Origin: an uncultured Pseudoxanthomonas sp.
GTDB lineage: Bacteria; Pseudomonadota; Gammaproteobacteria; Xanthomonadales; Xanthomonadaceae
Assembly (NCBI GenBank): GCA_946479745.1
Contig: CAMLGZ010000003.1
Span: 1 to 64,000 of the forward strand
Length of the DNA stretch: 64,000 nucleotides
Direction of reading: 5' to 3'
Shown: positions 1 to 9,371 of the stretch, piece by piece
Numbering within the stretch: the first letter of the stretch is position 1
Layout of the letters: each line of letters starts with the position of its first letter
Made by a program: the position numbers and the translations under genes
The notes under the pieces: generated by a model
What the model saw: the letters and a program-made list of their open reading frames with translations, nothing else
The model's database searches: none
What the model was told of the DNA's origin: nothing

Positions 1-1606
1 GGAACGGCGAGATGAAGCTGACCAGCACGATCAGGCCGGCGTCGGTCATGAGCTTGGCGACTTCGGCTACCCGCCGGATGTTCTCGACACGATCTTCGTC
101 GGTGAAGCCGAGATCGCGATTCAGGCCATGGCGCACGTTGTCGCCGTCCAGCAGGAAGGTGTGATAACCCAAGGCATGCAGCCGCTTGTCCACCAGGTTG
201 GCGATGGTGGACTTGCCCGCGCCGGACAGACCGGTGAACCACAGCACGCGCGGCGATTGTCCCTTGATCCGCGCGCGCGCGGCCTTGTCCACATCCAGGT
301 GCTGCCAGTGCACGTTGCCGGCGCGGCGCAGAGCGAAATCCAGCGTGCCGGCGGCCACGGTGTTGTTGCTATGGCGATCGATCAGGATGAAGCCGCCCAG
401 CGTGCGGTTTTCGGCGTACGGCGCGAAGGCGATCGGTTCGTCCAGACTCAGGTTGACGTAGGCGACTTCGTTCAACTCCAGGCGCTTGGCTGCCAGGTGT
501 TCCTGAGTGTTGACGTCGATACGGTGCTTGATCTCGCTGACCGTCGCCGCGACGGTGCGTGCGCCGATCTTCAACCAGTACGGACGGCCCGGCAGCAAGG
601 CGGCATCGTCCATCCACAACAGGTGCGCGGCGAACTGGTCGGCGACTTGCGGCGGATCGCCGGCTGCGGCGATCACGTCCCCGCGGCTGATGTCGATCTC
701 GTCGGCCAGCGTCAATGTCACCGCCTGCCCGGCGCGCGCGCTTGCGGTTTCGCGGTCGCTCACGAAAATCTTCGCCACCCGCGAACGGCGGCCCGAAGGC
801 AGCGCCACTACTTCATCGCCGCTGTTGACGACGCCCGCGGCGACGGTGCCGGCGAAGCCGCGGAAGTTCTGGTTCGGGCGGCTGACGAACTGCACCGGCA
901 GGCGCAGGCCTCCGCGCGCATCAAGGGCAGGGATTTCGATGGTTTCCAGATGCTCGAGCAGGCTCGGTCCCTGGTACCACGGCATCGCGTCGGAATGCGT
1001 GGACAGGTTGTCGCCGTTCAAGGCCGACAGCGGGATGGAAGCGATCCGCTCGATACCCAATTGCTCCGCCAGACTCCGGTAGTCGGCGACGATTTCGTCG
1101 AACACGGCCTGGTCGTAATCCACCAGGTCCATTTTGTTGACGGCCAGCACCACGTGGCGGATGCCCAATAGCGAGACGATGTAGCTGTGGCGCCGGGTCT
1201 GGGTCAGCACGCCCTTGCGCGCGTCCACCAGCACCACCGCCAGATCGGCGGTGGAGGCGCCGGTGGCCATGTTGCGGGTGTACTGCTCGTGGCCGGGGCA
1301 ATCGGCGACGATGAACTTGCGGCGCTCGGTATCGAAATAGCGGTAGGCCACATCGATGGTGATGCCCTGTTCGCGTTCGGCGGCCAGGCCATCGAGCAGC
1401 AGTGCGTAGTCGATGTTCTCGCCCTGGGTTCCATGGCGCTTGCTGTCGGCGCTGAGCGCAGCCAGCTGATCGTCGAACAGGCGCTTGCTGTCATAGAGCA
1501 GACGTCCGATCAATGTGCTCTTGCCGTCATCCACGCTGCCGCAGGTGATGAAACGCAGCAGCGGCTTTTCTTCGTGCTGTTTGAGGTAGGAGGCAATATT
1601 AGACAT
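1..1606 (-). CDS. cysNC: Bifunctional sulfate adenylyltransferase subunit 1 / APS kinase (CysNC), 3' end outside window
   Basis: GTPase subunit of ATP sulfurylase fused to APS kinase; with CysD it makes APS from sulfate and ATP, and the CysC half phosphorylates APS to PAPS. Read on the minus strand from ATG at 1606, the frame stays open to the window edge (535 codons visible). The GTPase motifs are GSVDDGKST (about residues 23-31), DCPGHEQY and NKMDLV. A second P-loop, GLSGAGKST (about residue 457), followed by the [10 protein letters not shown] motif, marks the start of the APS kinase domain, so the cut falls inside CysC. It lies 99 bp downstream of cysD on the same strand, with a palindromic repeat between them. 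The family call is secure; the missing end is only an edge effect. Confidence 0.96.
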   Translation of the reverse strand, partial: MSNIASYLKQHEEKPLLRFITCGSVDDGKSTLIGRLLYDSKRLFDDQLAALSADSKRHGTQGENIDYALLLDGLAAEREQGITIDVAYRYFDTERRKFIVADCPGHEQYTRNMATGASTADLAVVLVDARKGVLTQTRRHSYIVSLLGIRHVVLAVNKMDLVDYDQAVFDEIVADYRSLAEQLGIERIASIPLSALNGDNLSTHSDAMPWYQGPSLLEHLETIEIPALDARGGLRLPVQFVSRPNQNFRGFAGTVAAGVVNSGDEVVALPSGRRSRVAKIFVSDRETASARAGQAVTLTLADEIDISRGDVIAAAGDPPQVADQFAAHLLWMDDAALLPGRPYWLKIGARTVAATVSEIKHRIDVNTQEHLAAKRLELNEVAYVNLSLDEPIAFAPYAENRTLGGFILIDRHSNNTVAAGTLDFALRRAGNVHWQHLDVDKAARARIKGQSPRVLWFTGLSGAGKSTIANLVDKRLHALGYHTFLLDGDNVRHGLNRDLGFTDEDRVENIRRVAEVAKLMTDAGLIVLVSFISPF

Positions 1607-1617
1607 GCGGCCATTCC

Positions 1618-1692
1618 TGTAGGAGCGGGCCCTGCCCGCGACGCTTTCGCGTCATGTCATCAAGAGCGTCGCGGGCAGGGCCCGCTCCTACA
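1618..1692. repeat. GTAGGAGC-type palindrome between cysD and cysN
   Basis: Two perfect 28-bp inverted arms (1618-1645 and 1665-1692) flank a 19-bp loop. The outer end TGTAGGAGC is shared with palindromes at 4681, 22449, 48482 and 63441, but the inner stem differs. It sits inside the cysD-cysN transcription unit and would fold into a strong hairpin in the mRNA, so it may affect transcript stability or the relative expression of the two genes (inference). Confidence 0.85.
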
Positions 1693-1705
1693 AAAGCGAG
1701 CATCA

Positions 1706-2617
1706 TCAGAAATACCCCTCCAGCTTTTTCTTCTCCATCGATGCGGTAGGGTCCTGGTCGATGACGCGGCCCTGCCGTTCGGAGCTGGTGGTCACCAGCA
1801 TCTCGGCGATGATCGCCTCCAGCGTATCGGCCTCGGACTCGATCGCCCCGGTCAGCGGGTAGCAACCCAGCGTACGGAAACGTACTTTCTTCAGTTGCGG
1901 GGTTTCGCCGTCGCGCAGCGGCAGACGTTCGTCGTCCACCAGGATCAGCGCACCGTCGCGTTCCACCACCGGACGCTCGGCGGCGAAATAGAGCGGCACC
2001 ACCGGAATGCTTTCGCGATAGATGTACAGCCAGATATCCAGCTCGGTCCAGTTGGACAGCGGGAACGCGCGCACGCTCTCGCCCTTGTCGATGCGCGCGT
2101 TGTAGACATCCCACAACTCCGGACGCTGCCGCTTGGGGTCCCAGCGGTGCTTGTCGTTGCGGAAGGAGAACACGCGCTCCTTGGCCCGCGATTTTTCCTC
2201 GTCGCGGCGCGCACCACCGATGGCCGCGTCGAAACCGTACTGGTCCAGCGCTTGCTTCAGGCCCTGGGTCTTCATCACGTCGGTATGCACCGTGGCGCCG
2301 TGGCTGATGGGGCCCATGTCCTGGGCGATGCCGTCGGGGTTGATGTGCACGCGCAATTCGGTGCCGGTCTCGGCCACGCGGCGGTCGCGGAAAGCGATCA
2401 TCTCGCGGAACTTCCAGCGCGTGTCCACGTGCAGCAGCGGGATCGGCGGCGGCGCGGGGGCGAAGGCCTTCAACAACAGGTGCAGCAGCACCGAGCTGTC
2501 CTTGCCCACCGAGTACAGCAGCACCGGGTTGCGGAATTCGGCTGCGACTTCCCTGAGGATATGGATGCTCTCCGCTTCCAGGCGGTCGAGGTGGGACAGG
2601 GAAGGAACGGAACTCAT
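1706..2617 (-). CDS. cysD: Sulfate adenylyltransferase subunit 2
   Basis: Catalytic subunit of ATP sulfurylase, which adenylates sulfate to APS together with the CysN GTPase. The protein has 303 residues from ATG at 2617; a TTG one codon upstream is less likely. The N-type ATP pyrophosphatase PP-loop is seen as SVGKDS (residues 36-41), and the length matches the family. It is the first gene of the leftward cysD-cysNC unit. The 222-bp gap to the divergent cysJ should hold both promoters. Confidence 0.97.
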   Translation of the reverse strand: MSSVPSLSHLDRLEAESIHILREVAAEFRNPVLLYSVGKDSSVLLHLLLKAFAPAPPPIPLLHVDTRWKFREMIAFRDRRVAETGTELRVHINPDGIAQDMGPISHGATVHTDVMKTQGLKQALDQYGFDAAIGGARRDEEKSRAKERVFSFRNDKHRWDPKRQRPELWDVYNARIDKGESVRAFPLSNWTELDIWLYIYRESIPVVPLYFAAERPVVERDGALILVDDERLPLRDGETPQLKKVRFRTLGCYPLTGAIESEADTLEAIIAEMLVTTSSERQGRVIDQDPTASMEKKKLEGYF

Positions 2618-2839
2618 CAAGGATTTCGCGGACGCAAGGGAGGCGGGAACCGGTACGGCAGATTATCAGCTGGCCCCGAAAGGCCGGCAGGTTCCCCGGC
2701 AGGCTGGCGAGTATTCAGCCTTTGGGACCTGGTCCAGAAATAAGCGCAGGGCATAACCCCATAACCAGATGTCGTTTCTGAATGGGTTAACGCTTCTCTA
2801 GCATCGGTCATCCTAACCGCACTCTCCGCGAGTCAAAGC
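2618..2839. promoter_or_regulatory. cysD/cysJ divergent control region with candidate CysB boxes
   Basis: This gap separates the divergent cysD and cysJ. It contains two tandem ATAACC units (2753-2758 and 2761-2766) and an inverted GGTTAA (2785-2790). The same ATAACC word occurs twice in the cysB/cysG gap, once as TAACCGGGGGTTA. CysB is a LysR-type activator encoded in this window and is the expected regulator of both sites. The assignment to CysB rests on this shared word and on context, not on a tested consensus. Confidence 0.5.
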
Positions 2840-4678
2840 ATGACCGCTGCACCGCCCGCGTTGGCCCCCAGTCCTTTGCCCGAGGAGCGCAAAGCGTTGC
2901 TGGCGCGCGTGGTGGAAGGGCTCGACGGCCCCAGCCTGTGGTGGTTGTCCGGCTATGCCGCAGGCTTGGCCCAAGGCAATCCGGCGCCGCATTTGGCCGT
3001 GCTTCCTGGCGGCGCAGCGCAGGCCAGCCAGCGCCTGACCATCGTCTACGGCAGCCAGACCGGCAACGCCCGCCGCGTGGCCGAAGCCCTGGCAGGCGAA
3101 GCCGAAGCCGCCGGCCTCAACGTGCGCCTGCTGCGCGCCGACGCCTACCCGCAGCGCGAACTGGCCAACGAACGCCTGCTCTACGTGGTCATCAGCACCC
3201 AGGGCGAAGGCGACCCGCCGGACGACGCCATCGGCCTGGTGGAATTCATCGCCGGCAAGCGCGCGCCGAAATTGCCCGAACTGAAATACGCCGTGCTCGG
3301 CCTGGGCGATTCCAGTTACGCCGATTTCTGCGGCATCGGCCGCCGTCTGGACGCGCGCCTGGCCGAACTGGGCGCCAGCCGCCTGTTCCCCGCTGGCGAA
3401 GCCGACCTGGACATAGACACTATCGCCCTGCCCTGGCGCGAACAGGCTATGGGCCACGCCAAGACCTTGCTGAAGACCACGACCGCGCCTTCGGCCACCA
3501 TTACTCCGCTGCGTCCGGCGCCCAGCGCACCTGCCTGGACCCACGACAAGCCCTTCGCCGCAGAGCTGCTGCTCAACCAGCGCATCAGCGGGCGCGACTT
3601 CAAGGGCGTGCGCTATCTGCAGCATGGCGGTGTCGGCAAGGACGTGCGTCATATCGAACTGTCGCTGCAAGGCTCGGGCCTGCACTACGAACCCGGCGAT
3701 GCGCTGGGCGTCCGTCACCGCAATCCGTCGCTGCTGGTGGATGGCGTGCTGCAGGCCCTGGAGCTGGAGGGCGATGCGCCCGTGCAGGACAAGGAAGAAT
3801 CGCTGCCGCTGCGCGAATGGTTGGCGGCGCGCCGTGAACTGACCAAGCTCAGCCGTCCGTTCCTGGCCAGCCACGCCGCGCAGTCGCGTTCGGAAGAACT
3901 CAACGACCTGCTCGCCCCCGCGCGCAACGCCGACTTCGCCGCCCTGCTCAACACCCATCAGCTGGCCGATGTGCTGCGCCGCTGGCCCGCGCATTGGGAG
4001 CCGCAGGAACTGATCGCCGCGTTGCGTCCGCTGACCCCGCGCCTGTATTCCATCGCTTCCAGCCGCAAGCGCGTGGGCGAGGAAGTGCACCTCACCGTCG
4101 ACGTGCTGGATTACCAGGCCTTCGGCCACGCGCATGTCGGTGCGGCGAGCGGTTTCCTCTCATCGTTGGGCGAAGGCGATCACGCGCCGGTCTATATCGA
4201 GGCCAACGAGCGTTTCCGCGTTCCCGTCGACGCCAGCCGCGACCTCATCATGGTCGGGCCCGGCACCGGCGTGGCGCCGTTCCGCGGTTTCGTACAGGAA
4301 CGGGCGGAAACCGGAGCCAGCGGCCGCAACTGGCTGCTGTTCGGCGCGCGCCATTTCAATACTGATTTCCTCTACCAGACCGAGTGGCAGGACGCGTTGC
4401 GCACCGGCGAACTGCATCGATTGGACGTGGCGTTCTCCCGCGACCAGGCCGAAAAAATCTACGTGCAGCAGCGACTGCGCGAACGCGGCCGCGAAGTCTA
4501 CGACTGGCTGCAGAACGGCGCGCACTTCTACGTCTGCGGCGCCATTGCCATGGGCAAGGATGTGCATGCGGCACTGCTGCAGATCGTTTCCGCACAGGCG
4601 GGCGTCGATGCCGACGGCGCTGCCGAATACCTCACCAAACTTCAAGCGGAGGGCCGCTACAGCCGCGATGTCTATTGA
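2840..4678 (+). CDS. cysJ: Assimilatory sulfite reductase (NADPH) flavoprotein alpha subunit
   Basis: Transfers electrons from NADPH through FAD and FMN to CysI for reduction of sulfite to sulfide. The protein has 612 residues, close to the usual length. It has an N-terminal FMN flavodoxin domain with YGSQTGN at 70-76, an FAD domain with RLYSIASS, an NADP domain with GPGTGVAPFRGF, and the C-terminal YSRDVY tail typical of CysJ and cytochrome P450 reductases. The rightward order cysJ-cysI-cysH suggests one operon. A palindromic repeat fills most of the 100-bp cysJ-cysI gap. Confidence 0.97.
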   Translation: MTAAPPALAPSPLPEERKALLARVVEGLDGPSLWWLSGYAAGLAQGNPAPHLAVLPGGAAQASQRLTIVYGSQTGNARRVAEALAGEAEAAGLNVRLLRADAYPQRELANERLLYVVISTQGEGDPPDDAIGLVEFIAGKRAPKLPELKYAVLGLGDSSYADFCGIGRRLDARLAELGASRLFPAGEADLDIDTIALPWREQAMGHAKTLLKTTTAPSATITPLRPAPSAPAWTHDKPFAAELLLNQRISGRDFKGVRYLQHGGVGKDVRHIELSLQGSGLHYEPGDALGVRHRNPSLLVDGVLQALELEGDAPVQDKEESLPLREWLAARRELTKLSRPFLASHAAQSRSEELNDLLAPARNADFAALLNTHQLADVLRRWPAHWEPQELIAALRPLTPRLYSIASSRKRVGEEVHLTVDVLDYQAFGHAHVGAASGFLSSLGEGDHAPVYIEANERFRVPVDASRDLIMVGPGTGVAPFRGFVQERAETGASGRNWLLFGARHFNTDFLYQTEWQDALRTGELHRLDVAFSRDQAEKIYVQQRLRERGREVYDWLQNGAHFYVCGAIAMGKDVHAALLQIVSAQAGVDADGAAEYLTKLQAEGRYSRDVY

Positions 4679-4680
4679 TC

Positions 4681-4755
4681 CGTAGGAGCGCCCCATGGGC
4701 GCGAGCTTTTTCCCTGGCACCGATCAAGAGCTCGCGCCCATGGGGCGCTCCTACG
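4681..4755. repeat. GTAGGAGC-type palindrome between cysJ and cysI
   Basis: Perfect 27-bp inverted arms (4681-4707 and 4729-4755) with a GCGCCCATGGGGCGC-type core, almost identical to the copy at 22449-22523. It begins two bases after the cysJ stop and ends 23 bases before the cysI ATG, so it is transcribed inside the operon. It could act as an mRNA hairpin or partial terminator between cysJ and cysI (inference). Confidence 0.87.
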
Positions 4756-4778
4756 ACAGCATCGGCTACACGCACACC

Positions 4779-6482
4779 ATGACCACCCACTCCGTCGAAG
4801 ACATCAAATCCGAAAGCAAACGCCTGCGCGGCGCCTTGCTGGATAGCCTTGCCGATCCGCTGACCGGTGCGCTGCGCGAGGACGACACCACCGTCATCAA
4901 ATACCACGGCAGCTACCAGCAGGACGACCGCGACCTGCGCGACGAGCGCCGCCGGCAGAAGCTCGAACCTGCCTATCAGTTCATGATCCGCACGCGCACG
5001 CCGGGCGGCGTGGTCACGCCGCAGCAATGGCTGAAGCTGGACGCCATCGCCACGCGCTACTCCAACCATTCGCTGCGCATCACCACCCGCCAGGCCTTCC
5101 AGTTCCACGGCGTGATCAAGCGCGAACTGAAAGCGACCATGCAGGCGATCAACGCGACGCTGATCGATACGCTGGCCGCCTGCGGCGACGTCAACCGCAA
5201 CGTGATGGTCGCGGCCAATCCGCTGGAGTCCAGCGCGCATGCCGAAGTGCAGGACTGGGCGGCGAAACTGTCGAAGCACTTCCTGCCCAACTCCCGCGCC
5301 TATTACGAGATCTGGCTGGACGAAGAGCTGGTAGCCGGCAGCGGCGAGGAAGAAGAGCCGATCTACGGCAGCACCTATCTGCCACGCAAGTTCAAGGTCG
5401 CCTTCGCGGTCCCGCCGGTCAACGACGTGGACGTGTTCGCTAACGATCTGGGCTTTATCGCGGTGATCGAGGATGGAGCGCTGGCAGGCTTCAACGTCAG
5501 CATCGGCGGCGGCATGGGCGCCACCCATGGCGATGCGGAAACCTATCCGCGCGTGGCCAACGTGGTCGGTTTCGTCACTCCGGACCAGGTGATCGCGATA
5601 GCCACTGCCGTGGTCACCACCCAGCGCGACCGGGGCAACCGGGTAGTGCGCAAGCGCGCGCGCTTCAAGTACACCATCGACGACCACGGGCTGGACGCCA
5701 TCGTCGCCGAGATCGAAAGCCGTGCCGGATTCGCGCTGGCCCCGGCGCGCGCTTTCCGTTTCGATCACAGCGGCGACCGCTACGGCTGGGTGCAGGGCGA
5801 AGACAGCCGCTGGCACCTTACGCTGAATCTTTCCGCTGGCCGCATCGCCGACCGCCCCGGCGCGCCGCATCTGACCGGCCTGCGCGAGATCGCCAACGTG
5901 CATCGTGGCGAGTTCCGGATGACGCCCAACCAGAACCTGGTCATCGCCGGCGTGCCCGACAGCGAGCGCAAACGCGTCGATGCGCTGGTGCATTCCCACG
6001 CACTGGATGCGGGCCTGCGTAACGGCACGGCGCTCGCCCGCGCCGCGCTGGCCTGCGTGGCCCTGCCCACCTGCGGACTGGCGATGGCCGAAGCCGAGCG
6101 CTACCTGCCCGACTTCACCGGAAAGCTTGAGCCATTGCTGGACAAACACGGCCTGCGCGACGCGCCGATCCTGCTGCGCATCTCCGGTTGCCCGAACGGT
6201 TGCTCACGCCCGTACCTGGGCGAGATCGCGCTGGTAGGCAAAGCGCCCGGCCGCTACAACCTGATGCTGGGCGCCGACCACCGCGGCCAGCGCCTCAACA
6301 CGCTGTACCGCGAAAACATCGCGGAAGGCGAAATTCTGGATGCTCTGGATCCGTTGTTCGCGCGCTATGCCGGCGAACGCGAAACGGACGAAGGCTTCGG
6401 CGATTTCCTGCACCGCAGCGGCGTGGTCGCCCTGCCCCCCTACCCCACACACCGACAGATTCCGCTGGAGTTGCACGCATGA
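4779..6482 (+). CDS. cysI: Assimilatory sulfite reductase (NADPH) hemoprotein beta subunit
   Basis: Siroheme and [4Fe-4S] subunit that reduces sulfite to sulfide with electrons from CysJ. The start chosen is ATG 4779 ([13 protein letters not shown]), giving 567 residues, near the E. coli length; an upstream in-frame start would run through the palindrome. The four cluster and siroheme cysteines are visible as C-x5-C in ACVALPTCG and C-x3-C in [10 protein letters not shown]. The stop overlaps the cysH start as ATGA, indicating translational coupling. Confidence 0.97.
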   Translation: MTTHSVEDIKSESKRLRGALLDSLADPLTGALREDDTTVIKYHGSYQQDDRDLRDERRRQKLEPAYQFMIRTRTPGGVVTPQQWLKLDAIATRYSNHSLRITTRQAFQFHGVIKRELKATMQAINATLIDTLAACGDVNRNVMVAANPLESSAHAEVQDWAAKLSKHFLPNSRAYYEIWLDEELVAGSGEEEEPIYGSTYLPRKFKVAFAVPPVNDVDVFANDLGFIAVIEDGALAGFNVSIGGGMGATHGDAETYPRVANVVGFVTPDQVIAIATAVVTTQRDRGNRVVRKRARFKYTIDDHGLDAIVAEIESRAGFALAPARAFRFDHSGDRYGWVQGEDSRWHLTLNLSAGRIADRPGAPHLTGLREIANVHRGEFRMTPNQNLVIAGVPDSERKRVDALVHSHALDAGLRNGTALARAALACVALPTCGLAMAEAERYLPDFTGKLEPLLDKHGLRDAPILLRISGCPNGCSRPYLGEIALVGKAPGRYNLMLGADHRGQRLNTLYRENIAEGEILDALDPLFARYAGERETDEGFGDFLHRSGVVALPPYPTHRQIPLELHA

Positions 6483-7201
6483 GTGCCCTGAACATCGACA
6501 TCGCCGCCAACGAACCCGAGTCGTTGGAAGAACTCAACGCATCGCTGGAAGCGCGCACCGCCGAACAACGCGTGGAATGGGCGTTGGAAAACGGGCCGGC
6601 CAACGCGGCTCTGTCTTCGAGCTTCGGCGCGCAGGCTTCGGTGATGCTGCACATGCTCAGCCAGCAGAAGCCCGATATTCCGGTGATCCTGATCGATACC
6701 GGCTACCTGTTCCCCGAGACCTACCGTTTCGCCGACGAATTGCAGGAACGCCTGAAGCTCAACCTGCAAGTGTTCCGCCCGCTGGTCAGCCGCGCCTGGA
6801 TGGAAGCGCGCCATGGCCGCCTGTGGGAACAGGGCGTGGTCGGCATCGACCAGTACAACGGCCTGCGCAAGGTGGAGCCGATGAAGCGCGCATTGAAGGA
6901 ACTGGACGTGGGCACCTGGTTCACCGGCCTGCGCCGCAGCCAATCCAGCAGCCGCAGCCAGACCCCCGTGCTGCAGCAACGCGAGGGGCGCCTGAAAGTG
7001 AATCCCATCGTCGACTGGACCGACCGCGACATCTGGGTCTACATGAAGAAACACGAGCTGCCCTACCATCCGCTGTGGGACGAAGGCTACGTGTCGATCG
7101 GCGATTTCCACACCACTTCGCGCTGGGAGCCGGGAATGAGCGCGGAAGACACGCGCTATTTCGGTTTGAAGCGCGAGTGCGGGATTCACGTAGAGGTGTA
7201 G
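6479..7201 (+). CDS. cysH: Phosphoadenylyl-sulfate (PAPS) reductase
   Basis: Reduces PAPS to sulfite using thioredoxin. The protein has 240 residues from the ATG that overlaps the cysI stop. The only cysteine is in the C-terminal ECGIH motif, the catalytic cysteine of the family. The CC...CxxC iron-sulfur ligands of APS reductases are absent, so this is the PAPS-specific form, which agrees with the CysC kinase domain encoded at the left edge. It ends the cysJIH operon and is followed by repeats. Confidence 0.96.
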   Translation: MSALNIDIAANEPESLEELNASLEARTAEQRVEWALENGPANAALSSSFGAQASVMLHMLSQQKPDIPVILIDTGYLFPETYRFADELQERLKLNLQVFRPLVSRAWMEARHGRLWEQGVVGIDQYNGLRKVEPMKRALKELDVGTWFTGLRRSQSSSRSQTPVLQQREGRLKVNPIVDWTDRDIWVYMKKHELPYHPLWDEGYVSIGDFHTTSRWEPGMSAEDTRYFGLKRECGIHVEV

Positions 7202-7732
7202 GTCGGGGCCACGCCCCCGACGCACGGATCAACTGATTCCTAAAGATCGCCCCGAGCCCACCTCTCCCCTTGTGGGAGAGGTCGACGCGCTTCGCGCGGC
7301 GGGAGAGGGGTGAGCGGAGTCGCATAACTTCACTGATTGTCCACCTTCCACATCCTTGAAGCCGGCTGCTGCAGCGTTCTCGACACCCGATCGACTTCTA
7401 TTCCGCTCCATCACTCATCCGCCCTACGGGCACTCCGCATCAAGTACAGAGCAGAAGGGAGCATCGAAGCTCACGATATCCAAGTAGGTCGGGGCTACGC
7501 CCCCGACGACGGATCAACTGATTCCTAATGCTCGCGCCGAAGCCCACCTCTCCCCTTGTGGGAGAGGTCGACGCGCTTCGCGCGGCGGGAGAGGGGTGAG
7601 CGGAGTCGCATGATTTACGCCGATTGACACTTTCCACATTCTTGAAGCCAGATGTTGCAACATTTTGGCGCCTGATAGGCCCCTACTCCACTCTACCCCT
7701 CATCCGCCCTACGGGCACCCCGTATCAAGTAC
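7199..7732. repeat. Tandem duplication of about 285 bp made of dispersed repeat pieces
   Basis: The gap 7202-7865 has no credible gene. Positions 7199-7447 and 7485-7732 are diverged direct copies with a period of about 285 bp. Each contains a GGTCGGGGC(C/T)ACGCCCCCGAC hairpin, then a CCCACCTCTCCCCTTGTGGG block with a long stretch identical between copies (about 7257-7325 and 7542-7610), then CATCCGCCCTACGGGCA. Relatives of the last block occur at 7734-7770, 21091-21175 and 25662-25821. The similarity decays between the blocks, so the duplication is not recent. Confidence 0.8.
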
Positions 7733-7865
7733 GGGGCAGGCTCTTCTCCCACAAGGGGAGAAGGGGATAAATCCACCACCTCTCTCTTTGGTATCCGACC
7801 TACCTGCACCTTCACGATACGTAGGCGACAATAGCGGCACTGTCCGCCGGATCCACTTTGCCTTC

Positions 7866-9296
7866 GTGAGAAAGGAACGTCTCCTCCCCCTCATCGTCGC
7901 GACCGCATTGTTCATCGAGAACATGGATTCCACCGCGATCACGACCTCATTGCCGATGATCGCGGAAGACTTGGGCGTGGAGCCGGTGGCTCTGAAGCTG
8001 GCCCTCACCACTTACATGCTGGCGCTGGCGGTGTTCATTCCCATCAGCGGCTGGGTGGCCGACCGCTTCGGCGCCAAACCCACTTTCATGGCGGCCATCG
8101 GCGTGTTTCTGTTGGGTTCGGTCGGCTGCGCCGCCTCCGATTCGCTGGGTGCGCTGGTGGCCGCGCGATTCCTGCAAGGCATGGGCGGGGCGATGATGGT
8201 GCCGGTGGGGCGTCTGGTGCTGTTGCGCACCGTGCCCAAGGCGCAGCTCGTGCAGGCGCTCAGCTGGCTGACCATTCCCGCCCTGCTGGGGCCGATGCTG
8301 GGGCCGCCGCTTGGCGGTCTGATCACCACTTACAGCAATTGGCGCCTGATCTTCCTGATCAACCTGCCGATGGGTTTGCTGGGCATCTACCTGGCTTGGC
8401 GGCATATCCCGATGCTGCGCGGCGGCGCGCGTCCGCTGGACTGGCGCGGATTCGCACTGTCGGCCACCGGCCTGGCATTGACCATATTCGGGTTCGCCAG
8501 CATGGGCCGGCACTTGGTCAGCACGCCGGTCGCCGCCGCCTGCCTGTTTACCGGTGTGGGATTGCTTGGGGTCTACGTGATGCATTCGCGACGTCACCCG
8601 CATCCGCTGATCGACCTGGGACTGATGAAGTTGCCGACCTTCCGTATCGGCGTGCTGGGCGGTTCGCTGTTCCGCATCGGTATCGGCGCTACGCCCTTCC
8701 TGCTGCCGCTGATGCTGCAGCTGGGCTTCGGCCTCAATCCGCTGCAGTCGGGATTGATCACCTTCACCTCGGCGGCCGGCGCGATGTTCATGAAGACGCT
8801 GGCCGGGCGCATCCTGCATCGCTGGGGGTTCCGCAAGGTGATGATCACCAACGCGATGATCGCTTCATTATTGCTTTGCTGTTTCGGCCTGTTCCGTGCG
8901 GAAACGCCTTACCCGCTGATCATCGGCGTGCTGCTGGTCAGCGGCTGCTTCCGCTCGCTGCAGTTCACCAGCCTCAACGCCATCGTCTATGCCGAGGTGG
9001 AACCGGCGCGCATGGCCCAGGCCAGTGGTCTTGCGGCAGTGGCCCAACAGGTGTCGCTGGCCATGGGCATCACCATCGGCGGTTATGCGCTGAGCATGAC
9101 CAGCGTTGCCACCGGCGAACCGATGACGGCGGTGATCAATTTCAGCTTCGCCTTCCTCACCGTGGGACTGATCTCGGCCAGCTCGGTCTGGATGATGCTG
9201 CGGCTGGCGCCCGATGCCGGCGCGGAAATGTCGGGCAAGGCCGAACCCGGCAAGGAAGTGACCGAGCCCAAGCCGGAGCAGCGGCCCGGCAATTGA
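7866..9296 (+). CDS. MFS drug/metabolite exporter, DHA2 (MdtD-like)
   Basis: Inner-membrane proton-driven exporter of the major facilitator superfamily, DHA2 branch. The GTG at 7866 gives 476 residues and keeps the first membrane segment; the next ATG at 7923 would cut into it. MFS motif A is seen as GWVADRFGAKPTF, and GMGGAMMVPVGRL closely resembles E. coli MdtD. There are many hydrophobic helices and a hydrophilic C-terminal tail rich in E, K and P. The substrate cannot be told from the sequence. The upstream 660 bp are repeats, and the gene stands alone. Confidence 0.85.
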   Translation: MRKERLLPLIVATALFIENMDSTAITTSLPMIAEDLGVEPVALKLALTTYMLALAVFIPISGWVADRFGAKPTFMAAIGVFLLGSVGCAASDSLGALVAARFLQGMGGAMMVPVGRLVLLRTVPKAQLVQALSWLTIPALLGPMLGPPLGGLITTYSNWRLIFLINLPMGLLGIYLAWRHIPMLRGGARPLDWRGFALSATGLALTIFGFASMGRHLVSTPVAAACLFTGVGLLGVYVMHSRRHPHPLIDLGLMKLPTFRIGVLGGSLFRIGIGATPFLLPLMLQLGFGLNPLQSGLITFTSAAGAMFMKTLAGRILHRWGFRKVMITNAMIASLLLCCFGLFRAETPYPLIIGVLLVSGCFRSLQFTSLNAIVYAEVEPARMAQASGLAAVAQQVSLAMGITIGGYALSMTSVATGEPMTAVINFSFAFLTVGLISASSVWMMLRLAPDAGAEMSGKAEPGKEVTEPKPEQRPGN

Positions 9297-9341
9297 GTTG
9301 CGTGCCTGGGATTGACCGTCGGAAGGTTAGGCCCAACAATG

Positions 9342-9359
9342 TGACTACAATTGTAGTCA
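9342..9359. promoter_or_regulatory. 18-bp palindrome, BlaI/MecI-like operator candidate
   Basis: TGACTACAATTGTAGTCA is a perfect palindrome ending 12 bp before the ATG of the acetamidase-family gene. Its TACA-N2-TGTA core is the core recognised by BlaI/MecI-family repressors. The half-site GACTACA differs by one base from GATTACA in the operator-like sites upstream of the blaI gene at 38630. Repression at this site would block initiation or early elongation (inference). Confidence 0.6.
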
Positions 9360-9371
9360 AACTGGATTACC

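Noticed and set aside
7202..7865. Possible CRISPR-like array because of repeated blocks
   Set aside because: There are only two long units, made of hairpin pieces, without regular short repeats and spacers and without cas genes.
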